Shown here: positions 41,441 to 52,254 of the stretch, piece after piece
How positions within the stretch are numbered: position 1 is the stretch's first letter
How the letters are laid out: each line of letters opens with the position of its first letter
From: Bacteroidales bacterium
GTDB lineage: Bacteria; Bacteroidota; Bacteroidia; Bacteroidales; F082
Assembly: GCA_028277395.1 (NCBI GenBank)
Contig: JANQGJ010000055.1
Location: forward strand, 1 to 64,000
Direction of reading: 5' to 3'
Length of the DNA: 64,000 bases
Program-made: the position numbers and the translations under genes
Notes under the pieces: generated by a model
The model's input: the letters and a program-made list of their open reading frames with translations, nothing else
Told to the model about the DNA's origin: nothing
Databases searched by the model: none

Positions 41441-44400
41441 ATGGATTCTGCATTCAACATATTGATATCTAAGCTTGACAGTTTTATCAGGAAATATTAT
41501 AAAAACCTGATATTAAAAGGTAGCGTGTTGAGTATTAGCCTGATAGCGATACTCTTTTTAATCATTAATTTTATTGAGTATTTCTCCTGGTCAGGCACAG
41601 TTACAAGAACTGTAATATTTTATGTTTTTGTTGTAATGGTACTGACAATAATTGTTTATTACATAATAGTACCCGCATTAAAGCTTATGAAACTGGGAAA
41701 AATAATTTCTCATGAAGAGGCCGCAGGTATTATCGGAGATCATTTTCCTGAAGTTAGTGACAAGTTGTTAAACACTTTACAGCTACATAAAAACAATAAT
41801 AGTGTTAACATGGAGCTGGTACTTGCAGGCATTGAACAGAAATCTGAATCCTTAAGTCCGGTTCCTTTCAAAAATGCTGTAAAATACAGTACCAATGTTA
41901 ATTACTTAAAATACTTCATACCTCCAGTTGTAATTATATTAACTATACTGATAATATCTCCGGGATTTATTTTCGAACCATCTGAAAGGATTATTAATCA
42001 TAGTACGGATTTTGTTAAACCTCTTCCCTACACTATAAAATTAATGAACAATAAGCTTGAATGTGCCCAGCACGAAGATTTTTCGGTTATTGTAGAAGTA
42101 AGCGGCGATGAAGTACCGGCAAAAATATGGGTAGCTGAAAGTGGTTTTAATTATCGTATGGCTGAAATACAACCCGGTGTTTATGAATATGTTTTTAAAG
42201 AATTACCGAATGATATCTACTTTAAAATTGTTACATCAGAATTCAGGAGTTCGAACTATCATGTGAAAGTTTATCCGCAACCGGTGATCTTCAATTTTGA
42301 TGTAGTTCTGTTATATCCAAAATACCTGTTTAAACAAAATGAAACCATTGAAAATACCGGAGATTTAATTGTACCTGAAGGAACAAATATTAATTGGGAA
42401 ATATACACTCGTGATACTGAAAATGTTTGGTTTATTATAGCAGATAGTACATATACATTACATAACGAATCGGGCAATGTATTCAAACAGAATATTGTAG
42501 CCAAAGATGATTTCATCTACACCATCATACCTGGCAATGAATATATGGAGGGAACCGATTCTCTGCGGTTTAGCGTGCAGGTAGTTAAAGATGAGTATCC
42601 CGAAATATCGGTAAATGAGTATAAAGATGATCATAGCTATGGAACAATTAATTTTAGTGGAATAATAAACGATGACCATGGGTTTTCATCATTGTATTTC
42701 TATCACAGGAAAGACAGTACACCTGAATTACCATGGCAGAAAGAGAAACTGCTGATTGAGAACTCGCTAACCCGTCAGCATTTTGATTTTATGTTTTTGG
42801 CAACAGATTTCAAACTGGATCCCGGAGATGGAATTAGCTACTATTTTCAGGTAAGAGACAATGATGCATTTAACGGTTTCAAAAGAGCGAAATCTGATAT
42901 GTATTATTTTAAACTTCCGGATGCATCCGAACTGGAAAAGTCGATTGACAACAGTACTGATGCCATGAAGAAAAAGCTTAACGAATCGCTGCAGGAAATT
43001 AACAGTCTTGAAAAACAGGTTGAAGAAACCAGGCATAATCTTTTTGAAAAAAAGGAATTAAGCTGGGCAGACAAGCAAATGCTAAAGGATCTTTTAAATA
43101 GAGAAGAAAGCATAAAACAAAAACTTGATGAAGTAAAAAAGTTAAATGAAGATATTAAAGAGCTGGAAGAGCTTTTGAAAAAGAAACTAAGTCCTGAACT
43201 GGAAGAAAAATTAAAACAGCTTCAGGAATTGTTTAATGAGTTGTTTAATGAAGATCTTGAAAAAGAAATAGAAAAATTGAAGGAAGATCTTGAAAAGGAA
43301 AAAGTTGGCGATTTTCTCGATAAAATGAAACAACAAAATGAAGATTTAAAGAGTGACCTGGAGCAAAATCTTGAGCTTTTTAAACAAATGGAGTTTGAAC
43401 AGCTCATGGAAGAATCGATAGAAGAGTTAAACAAATTATCGAAAGAAGAAAAGGAGCTTGGTAAACAAACTGCAAACAAGGAAAACACTAAAGAAGAAGG
43501 GAGTCAGAAGCAGTCAGAAATCCAGAAGAAATTCTCAGATTTGATGGAACAACTTGAGAAAGCTGATAAACTTAATAAAGAACTTGAAGAGCCATACAAT
43601 GTTAAGAACGACACAGCAATGTCAAACGACATTATGGAACAAATGGACGAAGCTCAGGAAAACATTCAAAAGGGCAAGAAAAATAAAGCATCGGATAATC
43701 AGCAAAAGGCAGGCGATAAAATGAAGGAGATGGCTGACGGGCTATCACTTATGATGAATGCTGCTATGGAGGAACGTATGGGCGAAGATATTGAACAGAT
43801 AAAGAATATGCTTGATAACCTTCTTGATTTAAGTTTTGCACAGGAAAGATTAATAAAAGTACTTCATGTAACAACTAAAAATGATCCTAAAAATGCAGAT
43901 ATAAGAGATGAGCAAAAAGATTTGAAGGATGATTTCGAAATTATCAATGATTCGCTAATTAGTATGAGCAAACGACAGGTTTCCATAAAGCCTTTCATTG
44001 TTAAAGAATCAGGAAAAATAACAAGTCATATAGAAAAGGCCCTGTCGAACCTTCAGGAGCAAAACAAGGGTCAGGCATCAGGAGAGCAGCAATATGCCAT
44101 GACATCAATGAATAACCTTTCGTTAATGTTAAGTGAATCTCTTGATCAGATGAAGCAATCCATGCAGATGTCAGGAAGTCAAAAGGGTGGAAGCAAATGC
44201 AAAAATCCTGGTAAAGGAAAGTCTCCTTCAATGTCAGAGATCATGAAACAACAAAAAGGACTAAATGATGGTATGCAGGGGAAAAAGAAGAAAAATGGTC
44301 TTGATGGCAAAACAGGGTTAAACAGTAAAAGTGAAGAGCTTGCAAGAATGGCTGCTGCACAGGGAGAGATCAGGCGAATGCTTCAGGAGTTTATTGAGCA

Positions 44401-44767
44401 ACTGGAAGCGGAAGGCGGTAATGGGAGTGCTTTAAATAAGCTTGTTGAAGAGATGAATAAAACCGAGGAAGATATCATCAACCGCCGCATTACGATGGAA
44501 ACTTTTGAACGCCAGAAAAACATTGAAACACGGCTACTGAAATCGCAAAAAGCATTGCAGGAAAGAGAAAAAGAAAAGAAGAGAGAATCTAAAGAAGGTA
44601 AAAACAGAAATTCAGGTAACCAAAATAATAAATTTGAGTATAAGCAAGAGAAAATTAATCAGGAGGAGATATTAATAACAACACCTATTGAGGTTTCACC
44701 CTATTATAGGAAGTTGCTGAAAGAGTACCTTTACAAACTAGAAAAAGAAAAAGAAGATGGTAAATAA
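41441..44767 (+). CDS. DUF4175 family protein, long coiled coil
   Basis: The 1108-residue protein begins with two or three membrane helices (about 22-45, 55-80 and 158-178). An extracytoplasmic beta-rich part (about 190-490) follows, then a very long, charged coiled-coil region rich in Lys, Glu and Gln (about 495-1000), and a basic tail. This is the layout of DUF4175 proteins, large membrane proteins conserved in Bacteroidota just upstream of an ATP-binding-like gene, ybeY and mnmG, as here. The role is unknown. The next gene begins inside its last 11 bases. Confidence 0.88.
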   Translation: MDSAFNILISKLDSFIRKYYKNLILKGSVLSISLIAILFLIINFIEYFSWSGTVTRTVIFYVFVVMVLTIIVYYIIVPALKLMKLGKIISHEEAAGIIGDHFPEVSDKLLNTLQLHKNNNSVNMELVLAGIEQKSESLSPVPFKNAVKYSTNVNYLKYFIPPVVIILTILIISPGFIFEPSERIINHSTDFVKPLPYTIKLMNNKLECAQHEDFSVIVEVSGDEVPAKIWVAESGFNYRMAEIQPGVYEYVFKELPNDIYFKIVTSEFRSSNYHVKVYPQPVIFNFDVVLLYPKYLFKQNETIENTGDLIVPEGTNINWEIYTRDTENVWFIIADSTYTLHNESGNVFKQNIVAKDDFIYTIIPGNEYMEGTDSLRFSVQVVKDEYPEISVNEYKDDHSYGTINFSGIINDDHGFSSLYFYHRKDSTPELPWQKEKLLIENSLTRQHFDFMFLATDFKLDPGDGISYYFQVRDNDAFNGFKRAKSDMYYFKLPDASELEKSIDNSTDAMKKKLNESLQEINSLEKQVEETRHNLFEKKELSWADKQMLKDLLNREESIKQKLDEVKKLNEDIKELEELLKKKLSPELEEKLKQLQELFNELFNEDLEKEIEKLKEDLEKEKVGDFLDKMKQQNEDLKSDLEQNLELFKQMEFEQLMEESIEELNKLSKEEKELGKQTANKENTKEEGSQKQSEIQKKFSDLMEQLEKADKLNKELEEPYNVKNDTAMSNDIMEQMDEAQENIQKGKKNKASDNQQKAGDKMKEMADGLSLMMNAAMEERMGEDIEQIKNMLDNLLDLSFAQERLIKVLHVTTKNDPKNADIRDEQKDLKDDFEIINDSLISMSKRQVSIKPFIVKESGKITSHIEKALSNLQEQNKGQASGEQQYAMTSMNNLSLMLSESLDQMKQSMQMSGSQKGGSKCKNPGKGKSPSMSEIMKQQKGLNDGMQGKKKKNGLDGKTGLNSKSEELARMAAAQGEIRRMLQEFIEQLEAEGGNGSALNKLVEEMNKTEEDIINRRITMETFERQKNIETRLLKSQKALQEREKEKKRESKEGKNRNSGNQNNKFEYKQEKINQEEILITTPIEVSPYYRKLLKEYLYKLEKEKEDGK

Positions 44768-45245
44768 TAATCAATCTGTTACAATTGATCTTAAACCTGA
44801 ATCCATAAGAGACATTGAAAATTTTGTTGATACAGTTTGTGACCAGTTGTTCGTTAACGAAACATATTATGGTAACATTTTGATGTCGCTGAGTGAGATA
44901 TTTAACTACCTGGTGGACAGAAATTCCAAAGAAGCGATTTATATCACCTATAATTCTGACTATAAAAGCATTGGCATCTCTTTACAACCCGTTGATATTC
45001 AGATTGTTGAATTGTTTTCCAACAGCGTTGATTTCAATAAAATTATGCATAGTGACGATGACAGAAATTTGTTTTTAATACACTCTTTGGTTGATAAGAT
45101 CTCTGTTTTGGATGAAAACACCCTGCTTTTTGAATTTGATATCAGTGCATTGCACAATGAGATTTACAAACAACGTTCAATGCTATTATTGAATTATTTC
45201 GAAAAGAAAACCTCAAGTCAGGAAGTTCGCAAAGAAAATGATTAG
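44757..45245 (+). CDS. GHKL-like small protein between DUF4175 and ybeY
   Basis: The 162-residue soluble protein resembles the small ATP-binding (HATPase-like) proteins annotated at this place in Bacteroidota. 'YGNILMSLSEIFNYLVDRNS' near residues 39-58 recalls the N-box of the GHKL fold with Asn present, but the glycine-rich G1/G2 boxes are absent or degenerate, so ATP binding is doubtful. It overlaps DUF4175 by 11 bases and ybeY by 8, so it is translationally coupled to both. Confidence 0.72.
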   Translation: MVNNNQSVTIDLKPESIRDIENFVDTVCDQLFVNETYYGNILMSLSEIFNYLVDRNSKEAIYITYNSDYKSIGISLQPVDIQIVELFSNSVDFNKIMHSDDDRNLFLIHSLVDKISVLDENTLLFEFDISALHNEIYKQRSMLLLNYFEKKTSSQEVRKEND

Positions 45246-45657
45246 CTTTACCTATCTACAATCAGATACCACATATCACATAAATGAAGTCAAATTAAAA
45301 ACATGGCTTAAAAATATTGTTTCGGGTGAAAGCAGGAATGTTGGTGATATTCACTATATTTTTTGTAGTGACGATTATCTTCACGAAATAAATATAAAAT
45401 TTCTTGATCACGATACATTTACTGATATCATTACTTTTCCGATGAGTGAGAAAACTGATGTAATAAGTGGTGAAATATATATTAGTATCGACAGGGTTCG
45501 TGAAAACTCAAAAAGTATTGGTTCACATTTTATGGAGGAACTAATGAGAGTAATGGCTCATGGAGTTCTTCACCTCATCGGATATGGTGATCATTCAGAG
45601 GCAGAAAAAAAAATAATGAGAGGCAAAGAAGATTATTACTTAAATTTGCAGGCTTAA
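45238..45657 (+). CDS. ybeY: rRNA maturation endoribonuclease YbeY
   Basis: The 139-residue protein has the zinc-binding motif '[15 protein letters not shown]' (residues 112-126), matching the family's HGxLHLxGYDH with Gly in place of the first Asp. Three histidines bind zinc in an RNase that takes part in 16S rRNA 3'-end processing and ribosome quality control. The start overlaps the previous gene by 8 bases. Confidence 0.94.
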   Translation: MISFTYLQSDTTYHINEVKLKTWLKNIVSGESRNVGDIHYIFCSDDYLHEINIKFLDHDTFTDIITFPMSEKTDVISGEIYISIDRVRENSKSIGSHFMEELMRVMAHGVLHLIGYGDHSEAEKKIMRGKEDYYLNLQA

Positions 45658-45665
45658 TTTCCAAA

Positions 45666-47558
45666 ATGTTCCACGTGAAACAAATGAGCATGTTTGAACA
45701 ATATGATGTTATAGTTGTAGGAGCCGGTCATGCAGGTGCTGAGGCAGCTGCGGCAGCGGCAAACCTTGGTTCAAAGACGTTACTAATTACAATGAACCTT
45801 CAACGTATTGCTCAAATGTCGTGCAACCCGGCAATGGGTGGTGTGGCAAAAGGACAAATTGTTCGTGAAATTGATGCTCTTGGAGGATACTCAGGAATTG
45901 TTTCCGACAAAACAATGATCCAGTTTAGAATGCTAAACAAATCAAAAGGCCCTGCAATGTGGAGTCCAAGAACACAAAATGATCGTGTCCAATTTTCCAT
46001 CGAATGGAGAAATATACTTGAAGGTTTACCTAACCTCGATTTTTGGCAGGACACTGTTGTTGGAATACTTGTAGATGAAAATCGCGTTGTAGGTGTCCAT
46101 ACACAACTAGGTCAGAAAATATACTCCAACTCAGTAATTCTGACAAATGGTACATTTCTCAATGGAAAAATACATATTGGTAAAAAAAACTTTGGTGGTG
46201 GCAGAATTGGTGATTCATCATCTCAGGGTTTAACTGAGCAACTTGAAAAATTAGGTTTTGAAAGTGAACGACTTAAAACAGGAACTCCTGTAAGGGTAGA
46301 TGGCAGAACTATTGATTTCTCGAAAATGGAAGAGCAAAAAGGTGATGTCGTTCCCGAAGGCTTTTCATTTCAAAATAAACACAGGCTTACAAAACAAAGG
46401 AGTTGCTGGATCACATACACATCTATTGAAGTTCATGATGAATTGCGAGCCGGCTTTGATGATTCACCGATGTTTGCCGGTAGAATTGAAGGGACAGGAC
46501 CAAGGTATTGTCCATCAATTGAGGATAAAATTTACAGGTTTTCTGATAAAAACCGACACCTGCTATTTGTTGAACCCGAAGGTTGGAATACAATTGAGTA
46601 TTATGTAAACGGATTTTCATCATCTCTTCCTGACCACATTCAATTAAGTGCTTTAAGAAAGATACCAGGTTTTGAAAATGCCAAAATATTTACTCCTGGT
46701 TATGCAATAGAATATGATTACTTTCCTCCAACTCAGCTTAAATATACACTTGAAACAAAATTAATAGACAACCTATATTTTGCAGGTCAAATAAATGGCA
46801 CAACCGGTTACGAAGAAGCAGCAGCACAAGGGCTGATGGCCGGTATTAATTCGTATCTCAAATCAAAAAACAAAGAACCGTTTATCCTTAAAAGGCATGA
46901 GGCATACATTGGTGTTTTAATTGATGATTTAATTACAAAAGGTGTTGATGAGCCATACAGAATGTTCACTTCAAGAGCTGAGTATCGTATACTACTCCGA
47001 CAGGATAATGCTGATATAAGACTAACTCCGTTAAGTTACAAACTTGGTCTTGCATCAAAAGAAAGGTACGACAAAGTAAAAAGAAAGCAAGAAGTTATTA
47101 ATAGCCTGATGACTTTTTTAAAGAAAAACAGCATCAGTCCTGATGAATTGAATACACTTTTAGATTATAAAAATACCTCAAGACTACGTCAAAAAGTACG
47201 AATTTCAGATGTGCTTTTGCGTCCTCAAATTAATATAAATGACCTTATTTCACATTCCGAAATTCTTAAAAACAAAGTTCTTGAACTTGATCTTTCAAGA
47301 GAAGAATTGGAAAATGCAGAGATATTAGTAAAATATGAAGGATACATTGAAAAAGAAAATGAGCTTGTAAAAAAACTAACCAAACTCGAAGATGTTCCTT
47401 TAAAAGAAGATTTTGACTATCATAGCTTAAAGTCACTATCTTCTGAAGCAAGAGAAAAATTATCATCAATTAAACCTACAACCATTGGCCAGGCATCACG
47501 CATTAGTGGAGTTTCTCCTTCTGATATAAATGTCATTGCAGTGTACATTGGCCGTTAA
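45666..47558 (+). CDS. mnmG: tRNA uridine-5-carboxymethylaminomethyl modification enzyme MnmG
   Basis: The 630-residue protein has the FAD-binding start '[23 protein letters not shown]', the family block '[24 protein letters not shown]', and '[17 protein letters not shown]', plus a C-terminal helical domain. With MnmE it modifies the wobble uridine of several tRNAs. The reading frame starts at an ATG inside a parS site (MFHVKQ); the conserved protein may instead start at the ATG at 45684 or 45690 (MFEQYDV), since other MnmG proteins begin close to that point. mnmG is often near the replication origin in bacteria. Confidence 0.96.
   Translation: MFHVKQMSMFEQYDVIVVGAGHAGAEAAAAAANLGSKTLLITMNLQRIAQMSCNPAMGGVAKGQIVREIDALGGYSGIVSDKTMIQFRMLNKSKGPAMWSPRTQNDRVQFSIEWRNILEGLPNLDFWQDTVVGILVDENRVVGVHTQLGQKIYSNSVILTNGTFLNGKIHIGKKNFGGGRIGDSSSQGLTEQLEKLGFESERLKTGTPVRVDGRTIDFSKMEEQKGDVVPEGFSFQNKHRLTKQRSCWITYTSIEVHDELRAGFDDSPMFAGRIEGTGPRYCPSIEDKIYRFSDKNRHLLFVEPEGWNTIEYYVNGFSSSLPDHIQLSALRKIPGFENAKIFTPGYAIEYDYFPPTQLKYTLETKLIDNLYFAGQINGTTGYEEAAAQGLMAGINSYLKSKNKEPFILKRHEAYIGVLIDDLITKGVDEPYRMFTSRAEYRILLRQDNADIRLTPLSYKLGLASKERYDKVKRKQEVINSLMTFLKKNSISPDELNTLLDYKNTSRLRQKVRISDVLLRPQININDLISHSEILKNKVLELDLSREELENAEILVKYEGYIEKENELVKKLTKLEDVPLKEDFDYHSLKSLSSEAREKLSSIKPTTIGQASRISGVSPSDINVIAVYIGR
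45667..45682. promoter_or_regulatory. parS site (ParB binding) at the mnmG start
   Basis: TGTTCCACGTGAAACA fits the bacterial parS consensus TGTTnCACGTGAAACA over all 16 bases and is identical to a well-known Bacillus subtilis form. It begins one base after the A of the ATG at 45666, so it covers the first codons if that ATG is used. A second, fully symmetric parS lies 1.9 kb downstream. Confidence 0.9.
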
Positions 47559-47561
47559 AAA

Positions 47562-48467
47562 ATGTTTCACGTGAAACAAAATTCGAAAAAAGAGAAAATC
47601 AGGAAGTGTCCCATTTGTAGTGAATCTAACTTTCTACCATATATTACTACAAAAGATTACTTCTTTACCCAGGAAGAATTTAAGCTAGTTAAATGTTCAA
47701 ATTGCGGATTTGTAATAACTGATCCTATTCCTGATGACCTTTCAAAATATTATGAAACTACTGAATATTTATCTCATGATACAGATAAAAAAGGTGTAAT
47801 TGGATCATTATATTCTTACTTAAGAAATATTAATCTTAAAAGGAAATATAGTCTAATTACTAAATTCATTCCATCAGGTTCGTTGCTTGATATAGGATGC
47901 GGAACGGGGGAGGTACTCCACTATTTCAAAAATAAGAACTGGATCGTTACTGGAATCGAGCCAAATGAAAAAGCAAGAGAATTTGCCAAAAAGAACTATG
48001 AACTTCAGATACACGATGAGTCAGAATTAGGTTCATTTAACCCTGGATCGTTCGATGCTATTTCCATGTGGCATGTCCTTGAGCACGTTTCTGACATAAA
48101 TGACAGAATAAAAACCGTATCAAAGCTTCTTAATGATAATGGTATAATAATTATTGCTGTTCCAAACCTTAATTCACCTGATTCGTTAAAGTATGGTAAG
48201 TATTGGGCAGCTCTTGATGTTCCCCGTCACTTATATCATTTTACCAGTCAATCAATCTATAATTTGATAACAAAGCATAATCTGAAACTAGTACACACCG
48301 AACCCATGAAATTTGATTCATACTATGTTAGTATGCTAAGTGAAAAATATTTGAAAAACCGGTTTTTCCTTATTTCCGCTGCTATTTCAGGCGCTGTATC
48401 TAATTTCAAAGCAAGAAAAAATAATAACTATTCCAGCATGATTTTTGTAGTAAAAAAAGAATCATAA
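47562..48467 (+). CDS. SAM-dependent methyltransferase with N-terminal zinc-binding motif
   Basis: The 301-residue protein has two CxxC pairs (CPIC near residue 17 and CSNC near 41), a probable zinc ribbon. A class I methyltransferase domain follows, with motif I 'LLDIGCGTGEVLHYFK' near 110 and 'DAISMWHVLEHVSD' near 167 (the type 23/11 pattern). The substrate is unknown. It follows mnmG by 3 bases and its start codon lies in a parS site; there is no other ATG before the first CxxC, so the parS ATG is probably the true start. Confidence 0.87.
   Translation: MFHVKQNSKKEKIRKCPICSESNFLPYITTKDYFFTQEEFKLVKCSNCGFVITDPIPDDLSKYYETTEYLSHDTDKKGVIGSLYSYLRNINLKRKYSLITKFIPSGSLLDIGCGTGEVLHYFKNKNWIVTGIEPNEKAREFAKKNYELQIHDESELGSFNPGSFDAISMWHVLEHVSDINDRIKTVSKLLNDNGIIIIAVPNLNSPDSLKYGKYWAALDVPRHLYHFTSQSIYNLITKHNLKLVHTEPMKFDSYYVSMLSEKYLKNRFFLISAAISGAVSNFKARKNNNYSSMIFVVKKES
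47563..47578. promoter_or_regulatory. parS site, perfect palindrome, at a methyltransferase start
   Basis: TGTTTCACGTGAAACA is a complete 16-bp palindrome and a consensus parS sequence. It is built into the start of the next gene (ATG at 47562), which therefore encodes MFHVKQ, exactly like the parS at the mnmG start. Confidence 0.93.
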
Positions 48468-48524
48468 TTTTTACTTATATTAGTTTTTCCATATCAATGA
48501 AAAACAAACATAAAATCATACTCA

Positions 48525-51500
48525 ATGCTTAAGCATTTTAACATAAATAACAAATACAATCTTTTCATTCTCTCTCTTTTACTGCTACTATGTTATTACA
48601 TTGTAAATACTGTTTACTCAAATTTGCATAGCAAACATCATGAGTTTGAGTCCTTTTCACAATCGTTTGATATTCAGTCTATTAAACTGATCGGCGTAAG
48701 TGATGCTGTTGGTAATAATCTGGAAACTAATGGTAATGAACTATGGAATTCACTGGACAGTGTTTTGCAAAACAAAAATATCAGTTGCTTTGTATCTGAA
48801 AATGACAGCATTATATACTGGAATAATAATACAATTGATTACAATATTCTTTATAAACTCAGCCTTGATAATAAACTTCATTGCATAAAGTTATCCACAG
48901 GATGGTACCTTTATTCCGGAAAAAGACGTGAGAACAAAGTAATACAGGTTTTTAACCTTATTAAAACCGATTACCAGGTTAATAACAGACTTCTTATCAG
49001 ATCGTTCAGTACTCCATATCTATCAAGTCAAAATATATCTTTAACACTGGATGAAACCAAATCTGATCACATAATAAACGATAGTAATGGCCGCTTCTTA
49101 ATTGGACTTATTTATACAGATCAGGACAATCATTCCCGAAATACAAATTACGTGGCTCTATTGCTATTTCTTGCAGGTTTTGTTATTCTTTTATACGCAT
49201 TTATCAACTTTTTTATCGGTATAGTAAACCTAAATAAAATAACTAAATTCACACTTTTCTTAATCCTTACCACTTTAATCTGGTCAATATTACACTTCTT
49301 TGATTTCCCTACAGGTTTAAAAAAATCATCGATATTTATTGATGATATCTACAATATCCCGCTATCAGGTTCGATTGGTGATTTAATTATTAACACAATC
49401 ACAATTGTTATTGTCTTCAATGCAGCATATTTACTTCTCTCAGGTAAAGTAATACGAAAAGCGGCCTTTTCTATATTTCTTCAATATACATTGCTGTGGT
49501 CATCTTTACTTTTGATAGTGATGTTTCTTTATCATATTGCATTGGAAAGAGATTATTCGATAATTTATGAAACAACATTGTTCAGTTATAATTCCATTTC
49601 ATATATTACTGTTATAACAGGATTGAATATCTCGATTTATTTCATTCTTATAACATTTTTAAACACTACAAACAGTGTTAAAACTCCTAAAATTGTTCCT
49701 GTCATCATTATTTTTTTTGAAGCATTTCTTCTTATTGCATTTATTGATATTCCATTAATTCCGGTTGTTATTTCTGTCTCAGCTTCGATTATAATTGTAT
49801 TCCTTAAATTTCTCATCTGGAACAATGTTTCTGATTTGTTTTTTAAACATCTTATATTGTTGATCTTCCTGGCTACCATTTCATCTTTTGTAATTAACAT
49901 AGCTCTTAGCGATAAATCTGACCTGGATCAACAAAAAATTGTTTCTACTTTATCAGTTTCCAGGGATTCAGTTTTTGAAGATCAGTACCCGTACATTCAC
50001 AACAAAATAATTAATGATGAATATATTCAAAAAATTCTTTTTAATGATTCACTGACCACGGATGCAGATATAGAGCAATATCTTAAGTACAAATATTTCA
50101 CAGGTTATTACGCAAAATATAAAATTCAGGTTACAAACTGTACTGAGGATCAGCTGATTGAAATACAACCTGAAGGAAGCATTTACAACTGTGTAAATTA
50201 TTTCAATGATCTGATAGATAATCTTACAATCCCGGTTTCAAATTCAAATCTTTTCCAGTTTAATGCCGGTAATGAAAGTGTATATTATATAAGTAAATTA
50301 ATACTGAATGATCCACATAACGATTCCAACAAACGAAATATATTTCTTGAGTTTATTTCCTCTCATGTGCCTGAAGGACTTGGCTATCCGGAATTATTAG
50401 TAGATAACAGGTCTCAGAAATTAAATCTTTCTAACTATTCGTTTGCCAAGTATACAAATAACATATTATCATATAAATTTGGTGACTTTTCGTATACAAC
50501 TGATTTTTCCAAGTATAATCCAATAAACCTAAACAAGTATTTCAATTATAAAGGTTATCGTCATTATGCAGTAGAAACAAACGGGGGGGATTATATAATT
50601 GTAAGCCGAAAACAAACTCCGGCTACTTTGAAACTGGTTGTATTTTCAATGGTTTTCATAATTCTGGTTATAATTTCTGTCATCATATACCTGATTCTTT
50701 TTGCGCGCAAAGCATTATATCTGTTCAGATTCAATTTTAAAACCAGGCTTCAAACCTTTGTGCTAGCAACATTAACTATGACATTTATTCTTATGGCCAT
50801 TGCCACGTTGGTTTATTTTGAGGAAAACAGTAAAAATGAAGTAGAAAAACAGCTGTCTGAAAAAACAAATTCCGTACTAATTGAACTTCAGCATAAACTT
50901 GCAAACATTTCGGATTTTACTAATGAAGATCCTGATTTTCTTCATCAGTTGTTGAGGAAGTTTTCACTTGTTTTCTTTTCCGATATCAATCTGTATGATA
51001 AATCTGGTGTACTTATAGCTACCTCCCGTCCTGAAATATTTGAGAAAAGTTTAAAATCCTATCACATAAACCCTTCAGCATATGACGCTATTTTTAATAA
51101 AAATGAACTTAATTACTTAACAGAAGAAAATATTGGATTGCTTAAGTATTTTTCTTCCTATGTTCCAATCAACCTAAACAGTAGTTCGCCAATCGGGATA
51201 GTTAATTTACCTTATTTTGCAAGGCAGTCAGAATATACAGAATCCTATTATGTAATGTTATCATATCTGCTGAATATTTACGTAATTATTGGCATCATCG
51301 GAACCCTTATCGCTGTTATTTTTTCGAGATACCTTACCCGTCCGCTTGTATTGTTACACGATAGTATTTCGAATATTAGTATTGATAAACATAATGAGAA
51401 AATACAATGGAATCGTAACGATGAAATAGGTTTGCTTATAAAGGAATACAACAGAATGGTGGAAAAACTTGAGCAAAGTGCTGATCTTCTCAAATTATCG

Positions 51501-52187
51501 GAAAGAGAGAGTGCCTGGCGCGAAATTGCGAAACAAATTGCTCATGAAATTAAGAATCCGCTTACACCGATGAAACTTAATGTTCAATACCTGGAAAAGT
51601 CCTATAAAAACAACGATCCCGAGTTTGATTCAAAGATAGAATCTGTCAGCAAATCTCTTATTACTCAAATTGATACTTTGAACAATGTTGCCGAAATGTT
51701 TTCCAATTTTGCCAGCAATAAAAAAATACAATTTGGCACAGTTGAACTCCGAAAAATAATTATTTCCTCAATAAACCTGTTCAACAAGTCTAAAGATCTG
51801 AACATCACAGCTGACTTTGATAACGAAACTTCCGATTATAACACTTATGGTTATGAAAAGGATATATTACGTGTTATAAACAACATTCTTAAAAATGCAA
51901 CACAGGCTGTAGAAAATACCAAAACCGGCGAGATAAGTGTTAGAGTTAATAAAGACAATGATTTCATCCATATAGCAATAACAGATAATGGAAAAGGAAT
52001 ATCAGAAGAAATGAAGTCCAGTATTTTTCAGCCATATTTCACTACAAAAACAAGTGGTACAGGGCTTGGTCTTGCAATAGTTAAAAACATAATGAATGAA
52101 ATAGGTGGCGAAGTAAACTTTGAATCTGAATTGAACAAAGGAACTACCTTCCTGTTGAGATTTCCAGATTCAGATAGTACATCGTAA
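48525..52187 (+). CDS. NtrY-like membrane sensor histidine kinase
   Basis: The 1220-residue protein has an unusually long N-terminal sensor part with about ten membrane helices (notably 15-32, 200-230, 240-260, 280-300, 305-335 and 365-435), a further extracytoplasmic stretch, a helix near 700-725, another near 910-935, and a HAMP-like linker. The phosphoacceptor His near 1007 lies in QIAHEIKNPLTPMKLNVQYL, the type seen in NtrY. The N-box is 'NNILKNATQAVEN' (near 1120), with 'ITDNGKGIS' and 'GTGLGLAIV' as ATP-binding boxes. No response regulator is adjacent. The signal is unknown. Confidence 0.92.
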   Translation: MLKHFNINNKYNLFILSLLLLLCYYIVNTVYSNLHSKHHEFESFSQSFDIQSIKLIGVSDAVGNNLETNGNELWNSLDSVLQNKNISCFVSENDSIIYWNNNTIDYNILYKLSLDNKLHCIKLSTGWYLYSGKRRENKVIQVFNLIKTDYQVNNRLLIRSFSTPYLSSQNISLTLDETKSDHIINDSNGRFLIGLIYTDQDNHSRNTNYVALLLFLAGFVILLYAFINFFIGIVNLNKITKFTLFLILTTLIWSILHFFDFPTGLKKSSIFIDDIYNIPLSGSIGDLIINTITIVIVFNAAYLLLSGKVIRKAAFSIFLQYTLLWSSLLLIVMFLYHIALERDYSIIYETTLFSYNSISYITVITGLNISIYFILITFLNTTNSVKTPKIVPVIIIFFEAFLLIAFIDIPLIPVVISVSASIIIVFLKFLIWNNVSDLFFKHLILLIFLATISSFVINIALSDKSDLDQQKIVSTLSVSRDSVFEDQYPYIHNKIINDEYIQKILFNDSLTTDADIEQYLKYKYFTGYYAKYKIQVTNCTEDQLIEIQPEGSIYNCVNYFNDLIDNLTIPVSNSNLFQFNAGNESVYYISKLILNDPHNDSNKRNIFLEFISSHVPEGLGYPELLVDNRSQKLNLSNYSFAKYTNNILSYKFGDFSYTTDFSKYNPINLNKYFNYKGYRHYAVETNGGDYIIVSRKQTPATLKLVVFSMVFIILVIISVIIYLILFARKALYLFRFNFKTRLQTFVLATLTMTFILMAIATLVYFEENSKNEVEKQLSEKTNSVLIELQHKLANISDFTNEDPDFLHQLLRKFSLVFFSDINLYDKSGVLIATSRPEIFEKSLKSYHINPSAYDAIFNKNELNYLTEENIGLLKYFSSYVPINLNSSSPIGIVNLPYFARQSEYTESYYVMLSYLLNIYVIIGIIGTLIAVIFSRYLTRPLVLLHDSISNISIDKHNEKIQWNRNDEIGLLIKEYNRMVEKLEQSADLLKLSERESAWREIAKQIAHEIKNPLTPMKLNVQYLEKSYKNNDPEFDSKIESVSKSLITQIDTLNNVAEMFSNFASNKKIQFGTVELRKIIISSINLFNKSKDLNITADFDNETSDYNTYGYEKDILRVINNILKNATQAVENTKTGEISVRVNKDNDFIHIAITDNGKGISEEMKSSIFQPYFTTKTSGTGLGLAIVKNIMNEIGGEVNFESELNKGTTFLLRFPDSDSTS

Positions 52188-52241
52188 TTCTTAATATAAA
52201 TCTCCGATATTATTTCATAAAGATTTATACCATAATTTAAC

Positions 52242-52249
52242 TACTTTTG
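52242..52249 (+). promoter_or_regulatory. Putative -7 box of the flippase gene, nearly leaderless
   Basis: TACTTTTG matches TAnnTTTG and ends only 5 bases before the ATG at 52255, so transcription would start at or just before the start codon. Confidence 0.55.
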
Positions 52250-52254
52250 GCCGA

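Noticed and set aside
45812..46054. Antisense open frame inside mnmG
   Set aside because: It lies wholly within a strongly conserved gene on the other strand and has no homology signal; a shadow frame.
48891..48899. DnaA box TTATCCACA as a sign of an origin
   Set aside because: It is one isolated 9-mer inside a coding region; about one such match is expected by chance in a window this large.
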